Assembly (NCBI RefSeq): GCF_024228675.1
Contig: NZ_CP100462.1
Location: forward strand, 310,001 to 374,000
Reading direction: 5' to 3'
Origin: Salinigranum marinum
GTDB taxonomy: Archaea > Halobacteriota > Halobacteria > Halobacteriales > Haloferacaceae
DNA: 64,000 nt
This document shows positions 53,528 through 61,560 of the stretch, one piece after another (within the stretch, counting starts at the first letter, position 1; each line of letters starts with the position of its first letter). Under the pieces are notes generated by a model. That model made no database searches, was not told the DNA's origin, and worked only from the letters and a program-made list of their open reading frames with translations. A program made the position numbers and the translations under genes.

Positions 53528-54331
53528 CTACGGCGACCCCTGCTGCGAGATCGTCGTGTCCAACCGTTCCCAGACCGTCTCGAACGCTGGCGGTTCGCCG
53601 GTGAGGTCCGGGAGTGTCGTCTCCCACTGCTGGCGGATCTCGTCCCGCTGGTCCTCCGGAAGTCCCCCCGACAGATCGACGGTGAGTCCATCGTGTTCGC
53701 ACTTCGCCTCGAACGCGGGTTGAACCTCGGCAAAGTCAATTGTGACCGACTCGGTTTCGAGCAACTGGTAGAGGTCGTAGTAGTCGCGAGCAGCCCCCCG
53801 CTGGTAGATCGCGCGAAGCTTTTCCGCGAAAATTTCCTCAACGCTGTAGGCCTGCAAGTCGAACTCGGGGATGTCCTCGTAGGCGTGGGTATGCTGGACC
53901 GGTTCGAGGGCGACGTGCTTGTCGACCATCACGTCGATGCTGGTCGTGTTGGGATGGCCGAGGACAGCACGATACTGGATGCTGATGTCGACGTAGTGGG
54001 TTGGATAATGCTCCTGCCGGGATTCGTGATGCTCTCGAATCGTGAACTCGATTCCGGAGCGATCGGTGACCGTCTCAAGTAGCGCTCGCAACTCGCTCTT
54101 TGACCCCTGATACTGGCCTGCGACGCCGAAGTCAAGCTCCTCGGAGTACCGCCACGAGCGCGGGAAATACAGCTTGCTCAGCGCGGTACCGCCCTTGAAC
54201 AGGAGATTGTCACCGTAGTCGCTGGTGAAGATGCCCCAGAGAAGCCAGGAGTTCACGTAGTTCTTCTCGGCGTACCCCTGGCGGACGCCGAGCTCACGAG
54301 CGAGAACCCGGAGCCGATCTTGGCTGATCAT
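53528..54331 (-). CDS. abiEii: AbiEii/AbiGii-type nucleotidyltransferase toxin
   Basis: A 267-residue protein, MISQDRLRVLARELGVRQGY. The nucleotidyltransferase signature LLFKGGTALSKLYF (about residues 43-56) is followed by RYSEELDFGV, where the family usually has SxDLDF, so the first acidic ligand is glutamate instead of aspartate. The conserved VEEIFAEKLRAIYQRGAARD YYDLYQL block is present. AbiEii toxins modify nucleic-acid targets and cause growth arrest or phage abortive infection. It follows abiEi with a 5-bp gap. Confidence 0.85.
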   Translation of the reverse strand: MISQDRLRVLARELGVRQGYAEKNYVNSWLLWGIFTSDYGDNLLFKGGTALSKLYFPRSWRYSEELDFGVAGQYQGSKSELRALLETVTDRSGIEFTIREHHESRQEHYPTHYVDISIQYRAVLGHPNTTSIDVMVDKHVALEPVQHTHAYEDIPEFDLQAYSVEEIFAEKLRAIYQRGAARDYYDLYQLLETESVTIDFAEVQPAFEAKCEHDGLTVDLSGGLPEDQRDEIRQQWETTLPDLTGEPPAFETVWERLDTTISQQGSP

Positions 54332-54336
54332 CGCGA

Positions 54337-55167
54337 TCAGGACTCCGACGGCTCCAGCGCGGCTGGTTCGACGTTAACCCGGAGGTGGTACGTGCTGTCT
54401 GTCGATCCGGTCTCGGGACGCGTGGGATCCAGCAGAGAATAGCCACTTGTGAACGACGCGCCGAGCGCCTCTCGGGTGGGAAGGTCGATGCCGAGCTGGT
54501 CGGCGAGGTAAACGATCCGCTTGGTCGCGGCACCGTTGTCGAGGCGCTCGAGATACTCGCCGACGGTTTCCCAGGCACAGCCCTGCTCGTCGGCGGCGCG
54601 CATTGCGCTCGCGAGCTCGCGGATGCCGCCACAGAACTCGGGATGGTCCGCGCAATCGACGAGTGTCTTCTCCAGGTCGCTGACCTGGACGGTAGTCCCC
54701 TCGACGGAGGTCGGTGTCGTGCCGAAGAACTTCCGCTCGGTGACCGTCGTGACGCGGTACGGCACGCCGTGAATCTCCCGGCTCTGGGCCCGGGTTGGTG
54801 TCACGACGTAGACTGTCCGGGGTACCTGTTCGGTCAGCCCGTGGTGGCTGAGCGCGCTGTAGTAGCCGATGTACATTGGCTCGGCGACGTGGGCGGCGAT
54901 GAGGTACTCATGGGTCGTGTACATGGACTTCTCGCCGGCCGCGAGCGGGATGATGAGGTATGTTCCCGTGAAGAGTCGGTCGAGCCACCCCTTCTCCGTG
55001 AGTCGGGACGCGATCTCCCGGGCGGCGTTCGGAGCTACTTCCAGGGTCGTCTCGATGTCGTCGGCCGAGATGATCTGGTGGCCCTCAGCGGCAAGCCGCG
55101 AGAGGAGCCGACTCTCCCGAGTTGAGAGCCCCTGCCGATTACTTTGCGTTTGTTCTATGGCTCCCAT
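54337..55167 (-). CDS. abiEi: AbiEi-type antitoxin/autorepressor
   Basis: The start at 55167 (MGAIEQTQSNRQGLSTRESR) gives 276 residues; an upstream in-frame ATG at 55221 adds 18 unlikely residues. It has an N-terminal winged helix (QIISADDIETTLEVAPNAAR, EIASRLTEKGWLDRL) and the AbiEi central fold (MYIGYYSALSHHGLTEQVPR, TVYVVTP, EKTLVDCADHPEFCGG). AbiEi neutralises AbiEii in type IV systems and represses its own operon through inverted repeats. The palindrome at 55246-55286, about 80 bp upstream, is a plausible operator. Confidence 0.8.
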   Translation of the reverse strand: MGAIEQTQSNRQGLSTRESRLLSRLAAEGHQIISADDIETTLEVAPNAAREIASRLTEKGWLDRLFTGTYLIIPLAAGEKSMYTTHEYLIAAHVAEPMYIGYYSALSHHGLTEQVPRTVYVVTPTRAQSREIHGVPYRVTTVTERKFFGTTPTSVEGTTVQVSDLEKTLVDCADHPEFCGGIRELASAMRAADEQGCAWETVGEYLERLDNGAATKRIVYLADQLGIDLPTREALGASFTSGYSLLDPTRPETGSTDSTYHLRVNVEPAALEPSES

Positions 55168-55245
55168 ACCTGCGTTTCGTACATAGAATATACAACTATA
55201 CCGACTTGAGTGTTGTGCCACCGCTCGCTGACGGGCCCAACCTGG

Positions 55246-55286
55246 TTAACCAACGGAAGGAGATTACGGGGAAGAATGTTGGTTAA
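55246..55286. repeat. palindrome ttaaccaac...gttggttaa, copy 3
   Basis: The 9-bp arms at 55246-55254 and 55278-55286 flank a 23-bp spacer. It sits between the stop of the ArdC-like gene (55290) and the abiEi start (55167). It could serve as AbiEi operator, as terminator of the ArdC-like gene, or as a module boundary with copy 2. Confidence 0.7.
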
Positions 55287-55289
55287 GAG

Positions 55290-56222
55290 TTACTCTCTCG
55301 CTTCGAGTGTGTCGATGACTTCCTGCGCCGACGTACTGATCCGTCCAAGCCGCTCGCGAACAACCTCGGGATCGTCCGACTCCCAGGCTGCGAGGTAGAA
55401 CGCCGAGCCGCTGGTATCGAGTCCGCAGTACCGCCCGACGACGTACGCGACGGCTTCGGCCTCGACTTCGCGTTTCGACCGCTCGGTGTCGTCGTCGACG
55501 TCGAAGTGGAGCAGGGCGTGCGCGTACTCATGAATCAACGTCCGGGCGAGATCAGCGTCGTTCTCCCGATCTCGAACCTCGACACGCGGCTGCATATCGA
55601 CGAGACTCAGCTGCTCGCAGATGCCCTTTGCCTCACCGTGGGTCCACTTGTCGGCCGGAATGATCTGCGCCGTCACGCCGAGTTCATCCGCGGCGTCGGT
55701 CAGTTGACCAACGAGGTCGCCAGCGTCCCCAGTCGCCTCAGTGTCGAGGTCGGGGAGCGGCTCACCGTCGGTCTGGGAGATGTCAAACACCGGTGCGGGT
55801 CTGAATCCAACGAGCCCCTTCGACCACTCTTCAGGCGGTGTCTCGTCGTAGTCACAGTCGCTGCTCTTGTGGTAGCTCGGCGAGTTCTCGCACTCTGGGC
55901 ACTGGTTCGTGATGATTGGTGCCCAGATCCAGATCGCGCTTTCGCCCTCCTGGACGTGCCGGTCAAAGTCTTCTTGCCATGTCCGATAGCCCGCCACGCG
56001 GGTCGCCTCGGGACACTGGCGCTTGATCAGGAGCGTATTTCGGTAGGAATAGTCGTGGAACCGGCTCTGGACATCGAGCCACTCCTGGAACTCCGTGCTG
56101 GATTGCGCCTCGTCGACGCCGGCGACGAGGTCGTTGATCCACTGTTCGATGGTGCTGTTCATCTCGTCCGATCGCGTGTCGGTCTCGTCGAAGGAGACCG
56201 ACGAGTCACTGGTCGTAGCCAT
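55290..56222 (-). CDS. ArdC-like ssDNA-binding domain with a zinc-metallopeptidase domain
   Basis: A 310-residue protein. The N-terminal ArdC-like domain (FQEWLDVQSRFHDYSYRNTL, LIKRQCPEATRVAGYRTWQE) contains an inserted cysteine pair CPEC with a later SSDCDYD. The C-terminal IrrE-type peptidase motif is TLIHEYAHALLHF, with a downstream glutamate-rich REVEAEAVAYVVGRYCGLD. ArdC-type proteins protect incoming plasmid DNA or act as antirestriction factors; the peptidase may cleave a regulator. Such genes are common in mobile haloarchaeal plasmids. It is intact. Confidence 0.75.
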   Translation of the reverse strand: MATTSDSSVSFDETDTRSDEMNSTIEQWINDLVAGVDEAQSSTEFQEWLDVQSRFHDYSYRNTLLIKRQCPEATRVAGYRTWQEDFDRHVQEGESAIWIWAPIITNQCPECENSPSYHKSSDCDYDETPPEEWSKGLVGFRPAPVFDISQTDGEPLPDLDTEATGDAGDLVGQLTDAADELGVTAQIIPADKWTHGEAKGICEQLSLVDMQPRVEVRDRENDADLARTLIHEYAHALLHFDVDDDTERSKREVEAEAVAYVVGRYCGLDTSGSAFYLAAWESDDPEVVRERLGRISTSAQEVIDTLEARE

Positions 56223-56309
56223 GATTTCACTGAATCGAGTTCACCGCAATCGCGTCAGTTTAGAACGCGCCGCACCCCTCTGGGGCGAACAAACAACCTC
56301 CCCTGAGTG

Positions 56310-56657
56310 TCACCGGAGTTCGTGTGGTTCGTCCGCGAACCCGACTGTAACGAGGTACTCGAGATACTCGTCGAACCGCTCGACGTCGCTGGGTGTGTCT
56401 GTCGCGAGGTGGCGTGCCCACTCGATGGCCCACTGGAATGCGGGGTCGGTCCCACCCTTTCCGTGGATATACCACCAGCGGGCCGCTTTCAGCACGACGA
56501 GCGGATTCGTCGGCGGATGCTCGCTTGCTAGTCCACAGGTGATCGACTGGATCTCCTCAGGAACGTCTGCTGGATCCACCTCGGACGTCTGGGTGTTCGG
56601 TAGGTCGATTGGAATCTGATCGATTGAGATGTCACTCGGATGCTGCTGTTGACTCAT
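56310..56657 (-). CDS. conserved haloarchaeal plasmid-type protein of unknown function
   Basis: A 115-residue protein, MSQQQHPSDISIDQIPIDLP, with an acidic disordered N-terminus and a helical C-terminal half (NPLVVLKAARWWYIHGKGGT, FQWAIEWARHLATDTPSDVE, RFDEYLEYLVTVGF). No known motif. It lies upstream of the ArdC-like gene in the same orientation with an 87-bp gap. Confidence 0.55.
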   Translation of the reverse strand: MSQQQHPSDISIDQIPIDLPNTQTSEVDPADVPEEIQSITCGLASEHPPTNPLVVLKAARWWYIHGKGGTDPAFQWAIEWARHLATDTPSDVERFDEYLEYLVTVGFADEPHELR

Positions 56658-56822
56658 GTAGAATCACTCTCTTGTAGGCTCTCTTTCGAGCCCTCACCCC
56701 TTTCAGGGGACGAAAAACTAGCCGCTGTGTCGCTGTACTGCGAAGCACAGCCGCTCTACTCAGGACACGATTTGCGACATCGGCGAAATTGGTAAGTTCA
56801 CAAGCAGATAATCACCAATTAG

Positions 56823-57119
56823 ATGACCGCATCGAAGGCTGATTTGTGGACTACATGGCTTGACAATACCCTTCTTGAAGATATTCGTGACCCGAGTCGG
56901 CCGGATCCCGTTCCCTTCCTTACTGCGGTTGATGGAGGATTTGCCACCACCAATGCGCTCGACCGTTATCGGTATGGTAAGAATGATGGCGAATATTTGT
57001 ATTTCATCTACTTAGCGGACGAGCCAATCAATATCCATGTCGTGAATCGTCGTGATACCAGCGTTGATGAGTCGGGTGTTTGGTGGTTCAAGACGCTGTT
57101 CCGGTGTGAGGCCGTCTGA
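56823..57119 (+). CDS. short AT-rich ORF of unknown function, possibly truncated
   Basis: A 98-codon frame, MTASKADLWTTWLDNTLLED, DALDRYRYGKN-like middle and GEYLYFIYLADEPI. The base composition is AT-richer than its neighbours, suggesting separate origin. From about 57030 on, the opposite strand has a better-looking reading frame, so the last third may not be genuine. No family recognised. Confidence 0.35.
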   Translation: MTASKADLWTTWLDNTLLEDIRDPSRPDPVPFLTAVDGGFATTNALDRYRYGKNDGEYLYFIYLADEPINIHVVNRRDTSVDESGVWWFKTLFRCEAV

Positions 57120-57149
57120 TTCGACGGAGAGATTCGACGAGTTACTCAT
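57012..57149 (-). pseudogene. possible N-terminal fragment of a small protein
   Basis: From the ATG at 57149, MSNSSNLSVESDGLTPEQRL is followed by NTRLINAGITTIHDMDIDWL. This looks like a genuine protein start that is lost where the opposing ORF 56823-57119 becomes convincing. The call is weak. Confidence 0.25.
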
Positions 57150-57235
57150 TTTTGTTCGCCTCCGCTCTCTCAAGGCGACGATAAACAGCGGCCAGGCCAC
57201 TCCCGATCGAAGAAATTCTTTGTCAGAACTCTAAG

Positions 57236-57895
57236 TTAGTTTGGACGGTAGTTCGCGTCAGTGTCGACGCTGTCGTATATGCGGCCGAGCATGTCGAGCG
57301 CCGACTGGAAGTGCGCATAGTGCTCGTTTGCGAACGCCACGGTTTCTTTGAGTGGGATGACGGGCCGTCCGTCGACCATCTCGTTCTCAATCTGTGGCCG
57401 CGGCTCGAGTACCACCTGTATCGCACCATTGAGGTCGTCGGCGGGCTGGCGTTCCTGTGCGGTCGGGATTCTGAACCGATCGAAGAACGCCGTCCAGGCC
57501 TTGAGATTGGACTCGTGAACGGCGATGAACAGCGGATAGTCCTCTGGGTCGCGAGCGACCTGGTAGCCACCGCGGGTCCAGACGTAGACCGCATCGATGC
57601 CAGTGTATGCATACTCCATCCCCGCGAACTGCGGGAGGACATACACCTCCGTGATGGATGGCGGCGAGATGTCTGCTGACGCCGTCAGGAATTCGAGACC
57701 AACATCTCGGAGCGTTTGATCGACGAGATGAAGCCCATCGTCGTACGCGACGTAGCCTGCATCCTCGAGGCGGTTCACGACGCGACGGATCGTCTCTCGG
57801 TTCTCGTCGATCTTCCGCGCGACGCCGGAGATGGAATCTCCTGGGTCAAGCGCGAGAATGACCTTGAGTTCCTTCTCACCACACACTTCGTACAT
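57236..57895 (-). CDS. winged helix-turn-helix regulator of unknown target
   Basis: The start at 57895 (MYEVCGEKELKVILALDPGD) gives 219 residues; the frame extends to 58027, but the extension is low-complexity and overlaps the next gene. An N-terminal HTH covers about residues 18-60 (SISGVARKIDENRETIRRVV, NRLEDAGYVAYDD). A C-terminal domain follows (YAYTGIDAVYVWTRGGYQVA, IAVHESNLKAWTAFFDRFRI), reminiscent of a nucleotidyltransferase-like sensor, but this is uncertain. It is encoded next to DUF7389 and DUF6166 genes, a common plasmid neighbourhood. Confidence 0.6.
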   Translation of the reverse strand: MYEVCGEKELKVILALDPGDSISGVARKIDENRETIRRVVNRLEDAGYVAYDDGLHLVDQTLRDVGLEFLTASADISPPSITEVYVLPQFAGMEYAYTGIDAVYVWTRGGYQVARDPEDYPLFIAVHESNLKAWTAFFDRFRIPTAQERQPADDLNGAIQVVLEPRPQIENEMVDGRPVIPLKETVAFANEHYAHFQSALDMLGRIYDSVDTDANYRPN

Positions 57896-57935
57896 CCTAT
57901 GGTTACACAATTCTGTGCAATACTCAAAAGAAGTA

Positions 57936-58214
57936 CTATTCGTGTGGGTCGGCTGGCTGGATCTGGCGAGCGTCCTCAGCGAGGTCGTGGATATACTCGC
58001 GGAGGGTTTCCATATCCTCGCGGGCATCTTCGAGCGTCTTGCCCTTCACTTTGGCCGTGATCTTGTCTTGATCGCGGGTGCCAGTACCGCGAGTGAGTTT
58101 GACGGTGAGTGAGACGCCGACATCGCTTCGCTCGACGTACTTGATTGGTGCCTGACGCTCACGGTTCTGCGGCGATTCTGCGCCCGTACGAGGCTGTTGG
58201 GTGTGTTCTGACAT
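57936..58214 (-). CDS. DUF7389-type protein
   Basis: A 92-residue protein, MSEHTQQPRTGAESPQNRER, with conserved KYVERSDVGVSLTVKLTRGT and TRDQDKITAKVKGKTLEDAR. The middle is beta-rich and the end helical (DMETLREYIHDLAEDARQ). It is a small cytoplasmic haloarchaeal protein of unknown role, located 19 bp downstream of the DUF6166 gene and probably cotranscribed with it. Confidence 0.65.
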   Translation of the reverse strand: MSEHTQQPRTGAESPQNRERQAPIKYVERSDVGVSLTVKLTRGTGTRDQDKITAKVKGKTLEDAREDMETLREYIHDLAEDARQIQPADPHE

Positions 58215-58233
58215 TGATTGCTCTCTGTGATCG

Positions 58234-58638
58234 TTAGTTGACGGACGGTGCGACTGGATCGTCGACTATCTCACAAAGGGCTGCATCTATCTCGCGTCCC
58301 GTGAGTCGCCAGCAGCCGTCAGGTCCTGTACACTTTAGCTGGCTCACTACTTTGGTCTTGAACGCCTTGTACTCCGCCAGTGCCACCTCCTCATCGTCAG
58401 TGTAATCGAGCAGAAGGGCGAGTGCGAGTTGGGCCGGCCCGCTGCCACCATATCCCCATTCGAAGCCCGAAGGACTGTGATTCGCCTGCTCGAGACTCCG
58501 CTCTGGCGTGAGCTGTTCTTGGTCCGATTGCTTCTCGACAATGGCGCGGCCTCGACGACGGTAACCGACGTAGATGACGTCGGGATCAGCTGAGGTCCGT
58601 GACTGTACGTGCGAGCGTGGGTCGCTGATTCCACTCAT
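58234..58638 (-). CDS. DUF6166-type protein
   Basis: A 134-residue protein with the family's signature VIYVGYRRRGRAIVEK, LTPERSLEQANHSPSGFEWG, YGGSGPAQLALALLLDYTDD and FKTKVVSQL. DUF6166 proteins are widespread on haloarchaeal plasmids; function is unknown. It is cotranscribed with the DUF7389 gene and divergent from the Mrr-type gene at 58761. Confidence 0.75.
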   Translation of the reverse strand: MSGISDPRSHVQSRTSADPDVIYVGYRRRGRAIVEKQSDQEQLTPERSLEQANHSPSGFEWGYGGSGPAQLALALLLDYTDDEEVALAEYKAFKTKVVSQLKCTGPDGCWRLTGREIDAALCEIVDDPVAPSVN

Positions 58639-58760
58639 AGGTTAGTTCGCGGGAGGCTCGTTCGATCACCCCCGCACCCCTCTCGGGGGTTCAAAAACAA
58701 CACGGGGCTGCGTTCGGCAACGTATTTGGCAGTTGCAACGTACTGTCCACATAATTCGGG

Positions 58761-59957
58761 ATGGCTGTACTGGACGATCTCTCAGGGTTCGAGTTTGAGG
58801 ACGTGATAGAGGACGTCTTCCGAAATCTCGGGTACGAGAACGTCCGTCAGGCTGAGCGAACCGCTGACGAGGGCCGAGACGTCATCATGGAGGAGGTCGT
58901 CGACGGCACCCGGCGCGCGATCATCGTGGAGTGCAAGCACACGGGGACGGTCGGGCGGCCGGTCGTTCAGAAGCTCCACTCCGCCATCGCGACGTTCGAC
59001 TTCGACGGCCCGAAACGTGGGATGGTCGTCACGACTGGCCGGTTCACGAACCCTGCCCAGGAGTACGCCGACCGCCTCCAGCAGAACGACGACCCACACC
59101 CAATCGAGCTGCTCGACGGCGAGGACCTCCGGGAGATCGCCGACGAGATCGGCCTTGACCTCTACAACGGTCGCATCGAGATCCTCTGCGACGAGACGCT
59201 CCGCCCGTACGACCCGGCCGCCGACGTCGACGCGGCCGTCGCGGAGGCGTTCCGCGATATCGAGAACATCGAGGCTGCCGACCTCCCAGACCCACACTCA
59301 TCGGTGACGTTCCGCCCGGTGGTCGCGGTCACCGCGGACACGAACGCCGTCTTCGAGACGTCGGTGGGCGTCATCCACCGGATCAACGACCGGACCCGAT
59401 TCGTCGCCCACGCTGAACGCGGGCAGCCACAGGTTGTCGACGAGGACGTCGCGACGCTGGTCACCGAGAACCTCCACGCGACGGTCGATCTCGACGCCGA
59501 GCAGTCCGCGGAGGTTTTCGACGACGTCGAGGAGAACCGGTTCGACCAGACACAGACCGAGTACAAGGAGTGGGCCGTCGAGCGGCCGAGGGCTTTCAAA
59601 GAGTTACGCCTGCGGTTCCGTGTTCAGTTCACTGAGAACCTGCGTCGCGACCGTCCCGATCCGAACGCCATCGACTGCCGTGACATCGTGGTCTGCAGCG
59701 GCCGTCCGAAACGGGACGACGTCGACGAGGATCTGGTGGATGACCTCCCGAACGATTGCGTCCCCGTATCGATCGACAACCGTGGCCATCGTGCCATCGA
59801 GATGTGCATCCGAGTTATCTGTCCGGGGAGTAGCAGCTCGTTCGAGCATGCGCTCACAGACTGTGTTGACGGATGCGTGCCCGGGATTGCCAGTTCGTTC
59901 CCGGACGTCGTACACTGTCGCGTGATCGGTCATTCCTCAGCCGGTGGTTCCAGATAG
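58761..59957 (+). CDS. Mrr-type restriction endonuclease
   Basis: A 398-residue protein with an N-terminal Mrr/REase-like fold: FEFEDVIEDVFRNLGYENVR, catalytic aspartate in DEGRDVIM (residue 40) and E-x-K in IIVECKH (residues 57-59), followed by Q in VVQKLHSAI. The central and C-terminal parts (about 150-398) are a specificity-like domain of unknown type. The last about 10 residues overlap the 3' end of the convergent PemK gene by 28 bp. It probably cuts modified or foreign DNA; no methylase is adjacent, which suits a type IV enzyme. Confidence 0.75.
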   Translation: MAVLDDLSGFEFEDVIEDVFRNLGYENVRQAERTADEGRDVIMEEVVDGTRRAIIVECKHTGTVGRPVVQKLHSAIATFDFDGPKRGMVVTTGRFTNPAQEYADRLQQNDDPHPIELLDGEDLREIADEIGLDLYNGRIEILCDETLRPYDPAADVDAAVAEAFRDIENIEAADLPDPHSSVTFRPVVAVTADTNAVFETSVGVIHRINDRTRFVAHAERGQPQVVDEDVATLVTENLHATVDLDAEQSAEVFDDVEENRFDQTQTEYKEWAVERPRAFKELRLRFRVQFTENLRRDRPDPNAIDCRDIVVCSGRPKRDDVDEDLVDDLPNDCVPVSIDNRGHRAIEMCIRVICPGSSSSFEHALTDCVDGCVPGIASSFPDVVHCRVIGHSSAGGSR

Positions 59958-60271
59958 TGCTTGAGCGCGTCGACGACGGTCTGGACGAACGACTCTTCGA
60001 GGCGACCCTGTCGTCGAACGATCGCGGCGTGCTTCGGCGACGCGACCACCCACGGTGAGGCGTAACTCTGTCGGGGCATCCCGCCCTCAACCCAATCAGC
60101 GTCATCCAGGGGGATCCCTTCGTCGTGGGGTGTCGTCGTCAGTGTGACCGTTATGTACTCCTCGTCGCCGAACGGGTGCCTGTCGTTGTTCAGAATCAGC
60201 CACGGACGCGGGTTCTCACCCGACTTGAACGGGTCCGGCCCCCAGACGACATCCCCGCGCTGATAGCTCAT
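59930..60271 (-). CDS. PemK/MazF-family toxin, module 1
   Basis: A 113-residue protein, MSYQRGDVVWGPDPFKSGEN, PRPWLILNNDRHPFGDEEYI, TVTLTTTPHDEGIPL and RQSYASPWVVASPKHAAI. This is the SH3-like barrel of PemK/MazF RNases, with the usual RPWLIL strand and SxxxP loop. It is preceded by a winged-helix gene with a 4-bp overlap, replacing the usual AbrB or ribbon-helix-helix antitoxin. A paralogous module lies at 62353-63050. Confidence 0.8.
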   Translation of the reverse strand: MSYQRGDVVWGPDPFKSGENPRPWLILNNDRHPFGDEEYITVTLTTTPHDEGIPLDDADWVEGGMPRQSYASPWVVASPKHAAIVRRQGRLEESFVQTVVDALKHYLEPPAEE

Positions 60272-60633
60272 TCAGTCGCCTCGTCCTCGTCGTCGACGGC
60301 GTGTTCTAGCCATTCGTCCATGTCCTCCTCACCGAAGCGGTCGTTCGCGGCCCGCGTGCTCTCGACCATACTCGTGTAGGCGGCGACGTCGTCGGCCTCG
60401 CCGAGCGCCCAGTAGTTGCCTTTGTGGCGGACGAGCCCGCGATCTTCGAGACGTGAGAGGACGACGCTGATGCTCCCGGTGTTCACGTCGGTCGCGTCGC
60501 GAATTTCGCTCTGGGTGAACGCCTGGTCGGGATACGTGGCGAGGAACCGCATCACGCGGTCGGCGTTGGTCTCCCCATTGTGCTTGAGGCGGTCCTCGGG
60601 GGAGGCTTCGAAGGTCTCGATGTCGATGGGCAT
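60268..60633 (-). CDS. winged-helix (MarR-like) antitoxin candidate, module 1
   Basis: The start at 60633 (MPIDIETFEASPEDRLKHNG) gives 121 residues; the frame reaches 60723, but the extra part is unlike the paralogue. The wHTH is DRVMRFLATYPDQAFTQSEI, RDATDVNTGSISVVLSRLED, RGLVRHKGNYWAL. An acidic C-terminal tail (FGEEDMDEWLEHAVDDEDEA) could bind the basic surface of the toxin. It is translationally coupled to pemK. Its sister protein at 62353 shares the layout. Confidence 0.7.
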   Translation of the reverse strand: MPIDIETFEASPEDRLKHNGETNADRVMRFLATYPDQAFTQSEIRDATDVNTGSISVVLSRLEDRGLVRHKGNYWALGEADDVAAYTSMVESTRAANDRFGEEDMDEWLEHAVDDEDEATE

Positions 60634-60723
60634 ATGTATTTCTTTGTCGGTGAGTGTATTAGGTGTATTGGCGTATTTTCTGATCGAGTTGGCTGATGGA
60701 TACCACTGGGGGAACTGAATCAC

Positions 60724-61395
60724 CTACTGCTCGACCAAATGCGCCTCGAGATCGCGCGTCCAGTACGTCGCGAGCCCGCCCGGGCTACACCGCTCGCACA
60801 GCTGCAACGGGCCTTCAAGATGACCGAGTTCGACGCGGAAGCGCGTCAGCGCCGCGAGTGCTTCCCACGCCATCCGCCCGCCTGGAAGCCGCTCTTCTGA
60901 CGCCTGCTTCAACAACGCCGCCGCGTCCGTCGTAACGAACCCCGGGAGTCCCAGGTTGCCCACGATCATCTGGATGTCACGGAGTCCCTCGTTGAGCCGG
61001 ATCGCACGCTTTGACTCCATCTGGAACCGCTTGTGCCGACGCCGCAGCCGTCCGAACTTGTCCTTCTGCGCCTTCGTCAACGAGTTTCCGTACCCGTCCG
61101 ACCCGAGAAAGAATGTCGTGTGCAGACCTCGATCGACGCGCAGTTGAGTCGTCCGCTCGAGACTCCACTCGACCGGGCCGTTCCCGACTTCGCCCTGCTT
61201 GTGCACACTCGGGCTCATCTCTCGTGCGATGGCATCCTCGTCGACCACGAGGCCACACGCCTCACACACCGTCTCGATCTGGACTCGCACCACCCGGCCA
61301 CCGCATTCATCACACCGATCCGTCCGGCGTTCCGCGTTCTGTTCTCGCGCCTGTGCGTCCGAAACTTCTTGTCCGATAGCGTAACTACTACTCAT
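60724..61395 (-). CDS. short TFIIB-like transcription factor
   Basis: A 223-residue protein with a TFIIB zinc ribbon CDECGGRVVRVQIETVCEAC (about residues 29-48) and the B-reader/linker pattern (GPVEWSLERTTQLRVDRGLH, GNSLTKAQKDKFGRLRRRHK). About half of the first cyclin fold follows (RDIQMIVGNLGLPGFVTTDA, LLKQASEERLPGG). The second cyclin repeat is absent and the end (ERCSPGGLATYWTRDLEAHL) is unrelated. Normal TFBs have about 310 residues. It is either a truncated gene or a specialised short TFB that may compete for RNA polymerase. Confidence 0.7.
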   Translation of the reverse strand: MSSSYAIGQEVSDAQAREQNAERRTDRCDECGGRVVRVQIETVCEACGLVVDEDAIAREMSPSVHKQGEVGNGPVEWSLERTTQLRVDRGLHTTFFLGSDGYGNSLTKAQKDKFGRLRRRHKRFQMESKRAIRLNEGLRDIQMIVGNLGLPGFVTTDAAALLKQASEERLPGGRMAWEALAALTRFRVELGHLEGPLQLCERCSPGGLATYWTRDLEAHLVEQ

Positions 61396-61560
61396 TGGGT
61401 TACTTGCCCGAAGGCGCGTCCTCTACCGCGTCTTCACCGACACTCACCTCTACATGAGTTCCATCTCCGTCCAGCAGTTCTCGACACCGACTGCGTCTCG
61501 CTCGCGCCTTCGAGTGCCCCTCCGGGGCGCGAGCGAGACGCCTGATCGCGAGTGAAACCA
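61396..61560. other. intergenic, upstream of the short TFB gene
   Basis: No gene is supported. It contains the presumed promoter of the TFB-like gene (gttacttgcc and cgtaactactactcat around 61380-61410) and leads into the hairpin-rich block. Confidence 0.35.

Noticed and set aside
59604-59933. Minus-strand ORF starting in a 4-bp overlap with the PemK stop
   Set aside because: The ATGA overlap is attractive, but the ORF lies fully inside the Mrr-type gene. The sense frame there has the higher GC at third codon positions, and no family was recognised.
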